Below, piece after piece: positions 7,806 to 16,701 of a stretch of 37,054 nt of DNA. The notes beneath the pieces are model-generated. The model had not been told where the DNA came from and ran no database searches. It saw nothing but the letters and a program-made list of their open reading frames with translations. The position numbers and the translations under genes are program-made. The stretch is from contig JAEZGI010000012.1 in assembly GCA_023416995.1 (NCBI GenBank), positions 1 to 37,054 on the forward strand. Reading direction: 5' to 3'. Position 1 is the first letter of the stretch. Every line of letters begins with the position of its first letter. This DNA is from Bacteroidota bacterium (GTDB lineage Bacteria; Bacteroidota; Bacteroidia; Chitinophagales; Chitinophagaceae).

Positions 7806-7837
7806 GCTATCTCACAAAATCATTTTGAATCTATTAT

Positions 7838-9160
7838 ATGGATCAGTCAAATCAGCCTTTACGACAACTTAATGTTTTTCGCTTTCGTGGAAACCAGATG
7901 CGGACCTTTCACATAAGCTGGCTGACATTTTTCACCTGTTTTTTTGGATGGTTCGGACTCGCACCACTGATGCCCGCCGTTCGTGAAGACCTGGGTCTCA
8001 CAAAGGAAGAGGTAGGTAATACTATTATTGCTGCAGTATCTGCAACGATCTTTGCGCGGCTGGTAGTCGGCCGTCTTTGTGATACCTGGGGGCCGAGAAA
8101 AACTTATACAGCGCTGCTTATAACCGGCGCTTTCCCCGTTATGCTGGTGGGGTTGGCCGAATCGTATGAGTCCTTTTTGCTGTTTCGGCTGGCCATCGGC
8201 GTTATAGGTGCTTCCTTTGTGATCACACAATATCATACATCATTGATGTTTCATCCAAAAGTCAAGGGCACCGCCAACGCAGTTGCGGGCGGGTGGGGAA
8301 ATCTCGGGGGCGGTATCACCAATATGAGCATGCCTGTTATCTTTGCCGTCATTGTTTCTTTTGGATACACAAGCGCTGCTGCCTGGCGATACGCTATGAT
8401 CGTTCCGGGGCTGCTGTTGTTTACAATGGCGTTTGTTTATTACCGTTATACCTCAGATGCGCCTTCCGGCCGGCCGGCATTATTCCAGGAAAGGCAGTCA
8501 AAAAAATCTTCCGATTACAGGCGCGTACTCAGCGACTGGCGGTTATGGTCGCTCTCTTTAGCTTATGCTGTTTGTTTTGGAATGGAGATCACTTTCGATG
8601 GTGTAGCTGCCTTACATTTCACAGACACCTTTGGTTTGAGTCAGCAAGCTGCTGGATTCTGGGCAGGCACCTTTGGGTTGATGAATTTATTTGCACGCGC
8701 AATGGGCGGTATCATGGCCGATCGTATCGGGTTAAGATACGGTCTCAGAGGCAAGGGAATGCTGCTGGCCGCATTGCTTTTAATGGAAGGCATCGGTGTA
8801 ATACTTTTTGCGTTATCCGGTTCTTTCGAACTGGCCGTTGTTTCAATGGTTGGCTTTGCATTATTTCTTAAAATGGCCAATGGGGCCACTTATGCCATTA
8901 CTCCTTTTATTAACCATGAAAATACCGGGCTCGTCAGCGGAATCGTTGGTGCCGGCGGTAACCTTGGAGGGATGATGTTTGGTTTCCTTTTTAAATCGGA
9001 TCGTATTTCATATGCCGACGCTTTTCATTACATCGGGTACGTGGTGCTCATTGTGTCGGCAATTGTGTTTTGTACCAGGTTTCGACGGTCAACAACGGCA
9101 CCCCATACTGTAAAGCCTGAACAACAACGTCCTTTACTGGCAAATACCAATTTTAACTGA
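7838..9160 (+). CDS. Nitrate/nitrite transporter, MFS NNP family
   Basis: A 440-residue major facilitator protein with about 12 membrane segments. The first cytoplasmic loop has GRLCDTWGPRKTY, the MFS motif A. Two glycine-rich nitrate signature segments of the NarK/NasA/NRT2 group are clear: AGGWGNLGGGITN (near residue 150) and GAGGNLGGMMFG (near 370), one in each half. Expected role is nitrate uptake, perhaps also nitrite export, across the inner membrane. It stands between nirD (32 bases) and the nitrate reductase gene (8 bases), so it belongs to the operon. Similar proteins are called NarK, NasA or NrtP; I leave the symbol open because the names overlap. Confidence 0.94.
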   Translation: MDQSNQPLRQLNVFRFRGNQMRTFHISWLTFFTCFFGWFGLAPLMPAVREDLGLTKEEVGNTIIAAVSATIFARLVVGRLCDTWGPRKTYTALLITGAFPVMLVGLAESYESFLLFRLAIGVIGASFVITQYHTSLMFHPKVKGTANAVAGGWGNLGGGITNMSMPVIFAVIVSFGYTSAAAWRYAMIVPGLLLFTMAFVYYRYTSDAPSGRPALFQERQSKKSSDYRRVLSDWRLWSLSLAYAVCFGMEITFDGVAALHFTDTFGLSQQAAGFWAGTFGLMNLFARAMGGIMADRIGLRYGLRGKGMLLAALLLMEGIGVILFALSGSFELAVVSMVGFALFLKMANGATYAITPFINHENTGLVSGIVGAGGNLGGMMFGFLFKSDRISYADAFHYIGYVVLIVSAIVFCTRFRRSTTAPHTVKPEQQRPLLANTNFN

Positions 9161-9168
9161 CCGCGTTT

Positions 9169-12100
9169 ATGCATACTGAAAGAAAAGCGAGCCATATTGT
9201 AAAGACCACCTGTTGTTATTGCGGGGTAGGGTGCGGAATAGAAGCGCAAACAGACAAATCCGGTCGCGTTTCGGTGTCAGGAGATAAGGACCATCCTGTA
9301 AATAAAGGATTGCTTTGCAGCAAAGGGATGAACCTGCATTATACGGTAAACGAAATCAGCGACAGGCTCTTATACCCCGAGATGCGTTACGCAAAAAATC
9401 AACCGCGTAAAAGAGTGACCTGGGACGAGGCGCTCGACAGGACAGCAGCTGTTTTCAAAACGCTTATAAACAAATTCGGACCGGATTCAGTAGCGATATA
9501 TGCATCGGGTCAATGTCTCACTGAAGAATATTATGTACTCAATAAGTTGATGAAGGGGTACATCCGCAGTAATAACATCGATACTAATTCCCGCTTGTGT
9601 ATGAGTGCTGCAGTGATGTCTTATAAGATGAGCCTGGGGGAGGACAGCGTTCCCGTTACCTATGCTGATATTGAATTGACTGACTGTCTTTTTGTGACTG
9701 GCGCTAACCCTGCCTGGTGCCATCCTGTACTGTGGCGGCGCGTTGAAGCTGCTAAAGCAAAAAATCCAGCTCTCAAAATCATCGTAAGCGATCCAAGAAA
9801 AACGCAATCCGCCGGATCCGCGGATCTGCACCTTCAGATCAATCCGGGAACTGACATTGTGTTACACAATGCCATTGGCAGATGTTTGTTGGAAGAAGGT
9901 TGGGCAGATGCCTCATTTTTACGAGAACATGTTGATGGATTTGCCGGGTACTGTGAGATGGTTATGAAACGTACTATTAGTGATGCGGCAACAACCTGCG
10001 GTATAACAGAAGACCAGTTAAGACAGGCAGCTTCCTGGATCGGAAACGCAAATGCATTTCTCAGTATGTGGACGATGGGACTTAACCAAAGTACGGTTGG
10101 CGTCCAGAAGAATCTGTCGCTCATCAATCTTCATTTGGTGACTGGCCAGATCGGCAAACCAGGTGCAGGTCCGATGTCTCTTACCGGTCAACCCAATGCA
10201 ATGGGAGGGCGTGAAGTGGGTGGTATGAGTACAATGCTTCCTGCACACAGGGATCTTGCTAATTGTGATCATCGCAATGAGGTAGAAAAATTCTGGAACA
10301 TCGCGCATGGCTCAATAGCATCTACGCCGGGTCTCACTGCAACGGAAATGTTTGACGCGCTTGCCAGTGGTTCATTGAAAGCGATCTGGATCATCTGTAC
10401 CAATCCATTGGTGAGTTTACCTGATGCCAGGAATGTGGAGTCTGCACTCAAAAAGGCGCGATACGTGGTTGTCCAGGATATCTCATCAAGATCAGCAACG
10501 ATTCCTTATGCCGATGTGGTGTTACCTGCCGCAGGCTGGCTCGAGAAAGAAGGTACAATGACAAACGGAGAAAGAAGAATCACCCTTTTGCAAAAGCTGA
10601 TCGATCCGCCGGGTGAAGCGCTGCCGGACGCTGAAATTATATGCCGGTTTGCTGCAAGGATGGGCTTCCCCGGTTTCGACTACGGAGAACCCGAAGCGAT
10701 CTTTTTAGAACACGCGGCTCTCACAAAGGGGACAAATATGGATATTTCGGGACTTAGTTACGAGCTGCTACGCTCGTTACGATCGGTACAATGGCCCTTC
10801 CTTCCAGCGAGTACCCACGGCAGCGAAAGATTGTTTACTGACAAACGATTTTATACAGCCACTGCAAAAGCCAGTTTGCATCACTTTGATGCAGAATTGG
10901 AAATGGACCCGCGTTCACCGGACTATCCGCTTATACTTACCACAGGACGAATACGGGATCAGTGGCACAGCATGACCAAAACCGGTAAAGTAAATAAGTT
11001 GAAACAACATACCGCAACTGCGGAACTGGAGATACATCCGGAAGATGCCGAATCACGTGGCATTAACAATGGATCGCTTGTTCAGATAAAAAGCAGCCAG
11101 GGCGTTGTTCGTTTGAAATGCAGATACAGCTTCAACATAAAGCAGGGAGTGGTATTTCTTCCGATGCATTGGGGGAAGATAGCAGGCAGCGATCTGCATC
11201 GTGCAAACAATCTTATTGCAAGCAATATAGATCCGATCAGCAAAGAACCGAATTTCAAGTTTACCGCGGTGCAGGTATCCAGGTTTCAACAAAACCGCCG
11301 AAGGATCATTGTTATCGGTGGGGGAGCAGGCGCATTTGGTTTTATGAAAAATTTTCGCAACCTCAATAAGGATGACCAGATCGATATCTTTTCAAAAGAA
11401 GATCTGCCGATGTACAATCGGGTGCTTTTACCTGATTATCTCACAGGTGCGCTCACATGGCAAAGCCTTGTGAAGATGGAAAAACATGAAGAAGACGAGT
11501 ATAATATTTCTTATCATAGCGGCACGGCAATAATCTCTATTGATCGTGTATTAAAACAGGTAACTGATAGTACGGGTCACAAGCATCATTATGATATTCT
11601 TTTGATTGCCACCGGAAGCCGGGCCGCTGAATTACGTGGTCTTCCCTCCATTCAGGGGATATTCACTATGCGTAAACGACAGGATGCTGATCTGTTCAGA
11701 AAACACATAAGCACCGTTCCTGGTAAGGTAGTTATTGCAGGGGGAGGATTACTTGGCATTGAACTCGCAGCGGCTCTGAATGAAATTGGTACAGAGGTTA
11801 TAATTATACAACGTATATCAAGACTGATGGATCGTCAACTGGATCCGCTTGGCAGCCAGTTGTTACACGAAGAGCTTACTGATAAGGGTATTGTGATACA
11901 TTACGACGATGAAATTTCAAGATTATATGGAAATGAATCTATTAACCGTATCCAGTTAAAAAGTGGTGTCATGCTCGATTGCAGCGCATTGGTGGTTGCA
12001 GTCGGTACCGTACCGGTTATTGATCTTGCCCGGGAAGCGGGATTGGAATGCAAACGGGGTATTGAAGTTAATGAATACCTCCGCACGAGTGACCCATCTA

Positions 12101-12687
12101 TTTATGCCGTTGGTGAGATAGCCGAGTTCAGGGGATTTATGTACGGGATCACAGCGGCTGCAGAGGAACAGGCAGCCGTAGTCGCTTCTTATCTCAATGG
12201 CGATATATCAAATCCCTATAAGGGGTCGGTGCTCATGAATATTCTTAAAATCAACGGTATGGACGTTTGCTCACTGGGTGTAGTTGAAGCACCCGCCGGT
12301 AAAGGGTTTGAAGAGGTAGTCTTCATCGATAAATCCCGTCGATATTACAAAAAATGTGTTGTCTATAACGACCGGCTGATCGGTGCGATACTGATAGGAG
12401 ATAAATCAGAGTTCCTGGAGTTTCGGGATCTTATTGCTAATCAGACCGAGCTCAGCGAAAAAAGGCTTCAATTGTTAAGAAGCGGTTCAAAAGCAGAACC
12501 GGTAAAAGGTAAATTAGTTTGTAGTTGTGCAGCAGTGGGGGAAGGAAATCTGCTGGCGCACATTGCTGCGGGATGTAATGACCTTGTTCAGCTTTGCCAG
12601 CTTTCCGGAGCTGGCACCGGCTGCGGTAGTTGCAGACCGGAAATAAAAAATTTATTACAAACAAACCAGGCAGCAGTTCTGGTCTAA
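9169..12687 (+). CDS. nasA: Assimilatory nitrate reductase fused to NirB-like FAD and [2Fe-2S] modules
   Basis: A 1172-residue fusion. Residues 1-705 are the molybdopterin nitrate reductase: C15-x2-C18-x3-C22-x27-C50 for [4Fe-4S], the Mo-ligand cysteine probably C144 in NSRLCMSAAV, then MGLNQSTVGVQ, TGQIGKPGAG and a C-terminal MGD-binding domain (TTGRIRDQWHSMT). Residues about 710-1095 are a pyridine-nucleotide-disulfide oxidoreductase like the N-terminal half of NirB (IIVIGGGAGAFGF, VVIAGGGLLGIELAAALNE, YAVGEIAE). The tail is a BFD-like [2Fe-2S] domain with C1118, C1120, C1152, C1155. In Bacillus these parts are separate (NasC, NasB). The fusion should take electrons from NAD(P)H to nitrate in one cytoplasmic chain. 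No signal peptide is present, which speaks against a periplasmic NapA. Confidence 0.94.
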   Translation: MHTERKASHIVKTTCCYCGVGCGIEAQTDKSGRVSVSGDKDHPVNKGLLCSKGMNLHYTVNEISDRLLYPEMRYAKNQPRKRVTWDEALDRTAAVFKTLINKFGPDSVAIYASGQCLTEEYYVLNKLMKGYIRSNNIDTNSRLCMSAAVMSYKMSLGEDSVPVTYADIELTDCLFVTGANPAWCHPVLWRRVEAAKAKNPALKIIVSDPRKTQSAGSADLHLQINPGTDIVLHNAIGRCLLEEGWADASFLREHVDGFAGYCEMVMKRTISDAATTCGITEDQLRQAASWIGNANAFLSMWTMGLNQSTVGVQKNLSLINLHLVTGQIGKPGAGPMSLTGQPNAMGGREVGGMSTMLPAHRDLANCDHRNEVEKFWNIAHGSIASTPGLTATEMFDALASGSLKAIWIICTNPLVSLPDARNVESALKKARYVVVQDISSRSATIPYADVVLPAAGWLEKEGTMTNGERRITLLQKLIDPPGEALPDAEIICRFAARMGFPGFDYGEPEAIFLEHAALTKGTNMDISGLSYELLRSLRSVQWPFLPASTHGSERLFTDKRFYTATAKASLHHFDAELEMDPRSPDYPLILTTGRIRDQWHSMTKTGKVNKLKQHTATAELEIHPEDAESRGINNGSLVQIKSSQGVVRLKCRYSFNIKQGVVFLPMHWGKIAGSDLHRANNLIASNIDPISKEPNFKFTAVQVSRFQQNRRRIIVIGGGAGAFGFMKNFRNLNKDDQIDIFSKEDLPMYNRVLLPDYLTGALTWQSLVKMEKHEEDEYNISYHSGTAIISIDRVLKQVTDSTGHKHHYDILLIATGSRAAELRGLPSIQGIFTMRKRQDADLFRKHISTVPGKVVIAGGGLLGIELAAALNEIGTEVIIIQRISRLMDRQLDPLGSQLLHEELTDKGIVIHYDDEISRLYGNESINRIQLKSGVMLDCSALVVAVGTVPVIDLAREAGLECKRGIEVNEYLRTSDPSIYAVGEIAEFRGFMYGITAAAEEQAAVVASYLNGDISNPYKGSVLMNILKINGMDVCSLGVVEAPAGKGFEEVVFIDKSRRYYKKCVVYNDRLIGAILIGDKSEFLEFRDLIANQTELSEKRLQLLRSGSKAEPVKGKLVCSCAAVGEGNLLAHIAAGCNDLVQLCQLSGAGTGCGSCRPEIKNLLQTNQAAVLV

Positions 12688-12696
12688 CCTTATGAT

Positions 12697-13185
12697 ATGA
12701 CAAGTATACAATACTTCCGCTTTGAAGAGGATTTTATGGAAGATGGCATCAGGTGTATTCCTATGATTGTCCGGTTGAAGCTTGATTTATCAGGAGTCAA
12801 ACTAAAACTTGCAGAATGGTGCAGGTTCAGTGTCGATGAAAGATCGATGTTTGCGGATTTACCCTGCGTCACGGAAGAAGAATGTAGGCGTTACAAACAA
12901 TTGCTCGTGGCTGCCGTGCAAAAATATACCGGAATGATGCCGTCATTTATTCCGGTTGTATTAGCGCCGGTCTGGACCGATACGGGAATGATTTATCAGC
13001 CGGTGAATGACCAGGCGGCAATTTATAACCGCTACATCATGTTGTCGGAATGGCGCGCACTTACGGATCTTCAGCGGTTTGCATTGGTGAAGCTTTGCCG
13101 GCCCGGACATGAGAATAAAAATTTTATAAAAGCGATGAATGAGTTCGCTTTAACTACAGAAAATGAAAGCTTACTCAGTTATTAA
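12697..13185 (+). CDS. narM: Nitrate reductase associated protein, NarM-like
   Basis: A 162-residue soluble protein. The opening YFRFEEDFMEDGIRCIPMIV and KLDLSGVKLKLAEW fit the nitrate-reductase-associated family (Nitr_red_assoc). In cyanobacteria NarM is needed for active NarB nitrate reductase, probably in maturation. Later marks are DLPC, EEECRRYKQLL and KYTG. It starts 9 bases after the nitrate reductase gene and its end overlaps the next gene by 23 bases, which means tight coupling. I name it from pattern memory of the family and its position; the exact biochemical step is not known. No metal-binding motif is clear. Confidence 0.78.
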   Translation: MTSIQYFRFEEDFMEDGIRCIPMIVRLKLDLSGVKLKLAEWCRFSVDERSMFADLPCVTEEECRRYKQLLVAAVQKYTGMMPSFIPVVLAPVWTDTGMIYQPVNDQAAIYNRYIMLSEWRALTDLQRFALVKLCRPGHENKNFIKAMNEFALTTENESLLSY

Positions 13186-14659
13186 GATCAATTTTCGGGG
13201 CGGCATAATCTCTCCCGGGCAACTCTATAACATACTTGTTGAGGTGTCTAAAGCGGGGGTTAGATACGTGAGCTTCGGCCTCCGCCAGCAGTTGCTTATC
13301 GAAGTTTACAATACCGGAAGTGACAGTTTGTTCACAATGTTGGAACAAGCAGGAGCCAAACCCGTTCGTGGCGATGATGGCCCACCAAATATCTGCAGTT
13401 CATTTCCTGCGGCGGGTGTGTTTATAAAAAACAGCTGGCTCACTGAAGGTGTTTACCGCGACCTTTTTGATGCCTTTGATTATGAGCCTGGGGTGAAGAT
13501 TAATATTTGCGACAGCAATCAAAGTTTCACCCCAATGCTCACAGGTAATATAAATTGGGTAGCGTCTGCTGAGGCTCCACATTTCTGGCATCTTTTTATT
13601 CGCTATCCTAAAACCAACCAGATAATGGAGTGGGATCATTGCATATATTCAAATGATCTGTGCCATGCAAGCAAATTGATAGAAAAATGGATGCTTTCCG
13701 ATAATAAAAATGCCGATGGCGAATTGTTATGGCACGAATTGTTTACCAAACTCCTGAACCAGCCTTATATTTTTTCCAGGGCTGAAGGCAACTTCCGGTT
13801 TCCTCTATTTAATGTTCCATATTATGAAGGTTTGAACACGTACCATGAAAAACTTTGGCTGGGTATATACCGTAGAGATGAATTGTTTGCGGTTGACTTT
13901 CTAAAAGAGATGTGTCGCATTTGTCTCCGGACACGCATTGGTCAAATCTGTTGTACATCATGGAAGTCATTGATAGTAAAAAATATTGAACCTGAACACA
14001 GGCTTCAGTGGAGCGACCTGCTTGCAAAACACCATGTCAATGTACGACATGCCGGGAATGAACTTAATTTCCAGGTTGAAGACAATTGCCCGAACGGCGT
14101 GGCGTTGAAACAGTACCTGGTTAAACATCTCAATGACGATGATATACGAACCTTTGGAATTGCAATCGGTATTCGTATGCGAAGAAAATCAGAGGTGTTT
14201 AGCAACATCCTGATAAGACAGCGTTGTCTTGTGCGGCTCTTTGGTTTAAGGTTATTACCGGTTTATGATATACTATGCTCACGCGATTTCAATCCGAATG
14301 AGCGCACGGCGTTTATCTTCAGTAAGAATAACTTTCGATGGCTTTTACCGGAACAATTGCGTCGGGCTATCCTTTCATTTTACGCGTTTCAACAGAATAG
14401 CAAAGTTATCCCTGGCCCTGTTGAAAGACCTGTTATGGACCTGGCCCCGGTTATCTTCAGGATGTATAAATGCAAACATTGCGCATCCGTATATGACGAA
14501 AAGATCGGAATGCCGGAAGCTGGCATCGCGGCAGGCACATCCTGGTCAGCGCTGCATCCGGGATTTACCTGCGAATTATGTGATGCTTCCAAAAATGATT
14601 TCGAGGAAGCAGATGTATCGGTCCTCAATCGTGTGAGCCAGGATCCTGCGGGTAGTTAA
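13163..14659 (+). CDS. Sulfite/nitrite-reductase-like protein with C-terminal rubredoxin domain
   Basis: A 498-residue protein. Residues 5-70 resemble the ferredoxin-like half-domain of sulfite/nitrite reductases (INFRGGIISPGQLYNI, FGLRQQLLIEV); residues 235-275 and 290-340 look like a second one (ICCTSWKSLIV, FGIAIGIRMR). The C-x5-C and C-x3-C motifs that hold siroheme-[4Fe-4S] are not seen, so catalysis is unlikely. Residues 434-482 are rubredoxin: C437-x2-C440 and C470-x2-C473, with SVYDEKIGMPEAGI and AGTSW. I infer an electron carrier or docking factor for the nitrate reductase. The start overlaps narM by 23 bases, and the 3' end overlaps mobA by 35 bases on the other strand. An alternative is a degenerate CobG-like enzyme. 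Confidence 0.8.
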   Translation: MKAYSVIKINFRGGIISPGQLYNILVEVSKAGVRYVSFGLRQQLLIEVYNTGSDSLFTMLEQAGAKPVRGDDGPPNICSSFPAAGVFIKNSWLTEGVYRDLFDAFDYEPGVKINICDSNQSFTPMLTGNINWVASAEAPHFWHLFIRYPKTNQIMEWDHCIYSNDLCHASKLIEKWMLSDNKNADGELLWHELFTKLLNQPYIFSRAEGNFRFPLFNVPYYEGLNTYHEKLWLGIYRRDELFAVDFLKEMCRICLRTRIGQICCTSWKSLIVKNIEPEHRLQWSDLLAKHHVNVRHAGNELNFQVEDNCPNGVALKQYLVKHLNDDDIRTFGIAIGIRMRRKSEVFSNILIRQRCLVRLFGLRLLPVYDILCSRDFNPNERTAFIFSKNNFRWLLPEQLRRAILSFYAFQQNSKVIPGPVERPVMDLAPVIFRMYKCKHCASVYDEKIGMPEAGIAAGTSWSALHPGFTCELCDASKNDFEEADVSVLNRVSQDPAGS

Positions 14660-15203
14660 AGTTCCTGAAAAAAATCATTTCACTTTCCTTCACTGGTATT
14701 TCCCTCACTTTCATTGTGCTCAGGACATATTTTAAGCTGTGGACCGGAAGCTGATTTGATGCGACAAGTTGTTGAATGCGGCTGAGCGTCTTTGAAGTAT
14801 AAATTGCGCAAAGCGGCTCAACGGTTGTTTTGTTTTTAAATACAATAGCTTCTGCATATTGTCGGTTTGTATTTAATAAACTTGTGATGACAGCCGAATT
14901 CATAAAGGGCATATCAGTCGCCAGCACCAGGAGATCATCGGGGAACTTTGCATATACGCTGAGAATGCCTCGCAGCGGGCCTTTCACAGAAAGCAGTGTG
15001 TCATCAGGAATTACTTCGGTATCCACGAAAATCGACTTATAAGTTGTTAACTGATCCTTGTTTACCGAAACCACAATGTCAAGACCAGCGCCTTTCAGTA
15101 CATTATAAGCGGATCTTGCCCAGGTGGTCCCATTAGTGATTATAAGACCTTTGTCCGTTCCCATTCTTGAGCTGTTGCCACCACATAATATAACACCAAG
15201 CAT
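14625..15203 (-). CDS. mobA: Molybdenum cofactor guanylyltransferase
   Basis: A 192-residue nucleotidyltransferase. The GTP-binding start LGVILCGGNSSRMGTDKGL matches the MobA signature LxGGxSxRMGxDK, and ATDMPF near residue 98 supplies the metal-binding aspartate. It joins GMP to molybdopterin to make the guanine dinucleotide form used by the DMSO-reductase family, to which the adjacent nitrate reductase belongs. It faces the nitrate locus and overlaps its last gene by 35 bases. It also lies only 36 bases behind the DUF5777 gene and may be the last gene of the cytochrome-YceI operon. Length is normal for MobA. Confidence 0.93.
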   Translation of the reverse strand: MLGVILCGGNSSRMGTDKGLIITNGTTWARSAYNVLKGAGLDIVVSVNKDQLTTYKSIFVDTEVIPDDTLLSVKGPLRGILSVYAKFPDDLLVLATDMPFMNSAVITSLLNTNRQYAEAIVFKNKTTVEPLCAIYTSKTLSRIQQLVASNQLPVHSLKYVLSTMKVREIPVKESEMIFFRNFNYPQDPGSHD

Positions 15204-15239
15204 TTAGTAAATGTACAACTTGTAAACCTGGTTTGGATG

Positions 15240-16130
15240 TCAGTTAACGTATGATGATCGTTTCTTTTTCCCGATCTGGAACGAGCGTGAGATATTGAAA
15301 CCAAACTGGATGTCGCCCTTCGACCAATCGTTGGTAGTTTCAGTTAGAAATACTTTCTCATTCATGCCAATCGCATTAGTGAAATGTAATTGAAACACAT
15401 GCCCGCCTGTTTCTATGTCAAACCCAACTGAAAGTGGATTATGAAATGCTGATCCTTCAGGTTTATCAAACACCAGGTGGTAATCGACATTAACAGAAAC
15501 GCGTTTTGTAAGTTTGAGTCTCCCACCGACACCTGTGGCAAAGAGGTTGTTGTTGACAGATGCATTTTCAACCAGGTTACGATGAAGAAAAGTTGGGTTA
15601 ACCTGTAAGCTGAAAACTTCTGAAAACTTGCGCCCTATTATACCCTGCACATAATAACCAAGTCTGTGTTTAAAAGATCTTTTTGGTGTAAGATTGGACC
15701 ATGATTCGCCGACCATTGTCGTTCCGGCTATTATCACGAATGACACCGGCATCCCAGTTGTTGTTTGTTGTACAGGGCGCCATTTTACAAAACCATCTAC
15801 TTCTTTGTGAAGACTTCCACGGCCTATGCCTGCACTTAGATTTCGCGTAATGCCATAATCCAGACCTAACCGGATAGTCGCCTGGTCGAGTCCAAAAAAT
15901 TGTGAAATACCCTCGTTCACATTTCCAAAACGGTGCAATATCCGAAAATCAAGTACACCCGGTTTCAGCATCTCGATGCTGTGTGACATGATCACCCTCG
16001 TGGATTTAAAAGCACCCGTTACCGGCTGGCGTACCGAACCAGAATCATCAAGGCCTTTCAGCAGATCCTGATCCTGCGATAACGCCGGAAATGAAAGGGT
16101 AATGAGGCCCAGCATAAATAAACTTTTCAT
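15240..16130 (-). CDS. DUF5777 family outer membrane beta-barrel protein
   Basis: A 296-residue protein with a signal peptide (about 1-18, ending SFPALSQ). The body is rich in alternating strands typical of a beta-barrel: RVIMSHSIEMLKPGVLDFRI, LDYGITRNLSAGIG, DGFVKWRPVQ and HVFQLHFTNA. The HS-x-E and RHRFG-like (ILHRFGNVNEG) motifs fit the DUF5777 family of Bacteroidota. Its function is not known. It is 7 bases behind the YceI gene, in an operon with a cytochrome c lipoprotein and an OB-fold protein. I infer an outer membrane pore or receptor for this module, but cannot show its substrate. Confidence 0.8.
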   Translation of the reverse strand: MKSLFMLGLITLSFPALSQDQDLLKGLDDSGSVRQPVTGAFKSTRVIMSHSIEMLKPGVLDFRILHRFGNVNEGISQFFGLDQATIRLGLDYGITRNLSAGIGRGSLHKEVDGFVKWRPVQQTTTGMPVSFVIIAGTTMVGESWSNLTPKRSFKHRLGYYVQGIIGRKFSEVFSLQVNPTFLHRNLVENASVNNNLFATGVGGRLKLTKRVSVNVDYHLVFDKPEGSAFHNPLSVGFDIETGGHVFQLHFTNAIGMNEKVFLTETTNDWSKGDIQFGFNISRSFQIGKKKRSSYVN

Positions 16131-16137
16131 AGACTGA

Positions 16138-16698
16138 TTATCTGTTTAATGGTTCAAGTTTTCCGTGTACGTTTATCTTAATGCTTTTTGAAATTTTGTC
16201 ATTGACCAGCGTTGGTATACTGATGTTATATTCTGACAATAAAATCTGGAATACACTGCTTATTGTGATTGATCCCTCCGCAACATTTATTTTTCCTTTC
16301 GCGGAAACCGGACGGGTCACACCATGTATGGTAAGGTCACCATTGACAGTTACATCATAAGTTCCGGGGATGTCATATCGGAGCTTTCCATTGTCTTTGA
16401 TAGTTCCCTTGAATACACTGTTTGGATATTTATCGCTTTCAACGTAGTTTTCATTAAAGTGTTCCTGCATCAAACCTTTGGCAAAAGAAAATGCCTTCAT
16501 AGGTACTGAAAACTGCACGGCGCCCGACCTGGTATCCATTGCGGCAGTGACTGTTTTATTTACCGCTTCAATGTTTTCCAGATCAGTTTTGGAAAAAAAA
16601 GTTATTGTGGCGGTTTTGGTATAGTACCGTGATTGCGCATAGCCAGCGGTGATGATCATCATGGATGCCAGTGTAATAAGATGATTTCTTATACTCAT
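16138..16698 (-). CDS. YceI family periplasmic lipid-binding-type protein
   Basis: A 186-residue exported protein: signal peptide at about 1-21 (LASMMIITAGYAQ), then the YceI lipocalin-like barrel. Family marks are ATITFFSKTDLENIEAVNK, MQEHFNENYVESDKYP and VNGDLTIHGVTRPV. YceI barrels bind isoprenoid or amphiphilic ligands in the periplasm, for example polyisoprenoids in Thermus TT1927b. It stands between the OB-fold gene (3 bases) and the DUF5777 gene (7 bases), so co-transcription is close to certain. YceI with a cytochrome c suggests a quinone- or isoprenoid-linked redox task; this is inference. Confidence 0.88.
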   Translation of the reverse strand: MSIRNHLITLASMMIITAGYAQSRYYTKTATITFFSKTDLENIEAVNKTVTAAMDTRSGAVQFSVPMKAFSFAKGLMQEHFNENYVESDKYPNSVFKGTIKDNGKLRYDIPGTYDVTVNGDLTIHGVTRPVSAKGKINVAEGSITISSVFQILLSEYNISIPTLVNDKISKSIKINVHGKLEPLNR

Positions 16699-16701
16699 GT
16701 T

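Noticed and set aside
8293..8871. 192-residue open frame within the nitrate transporter gene
   Set aside because: It lies fully within a clear MFS gene in another frame, is rich in Cys, Arg and Trp in no domain-like order, and has no own context.
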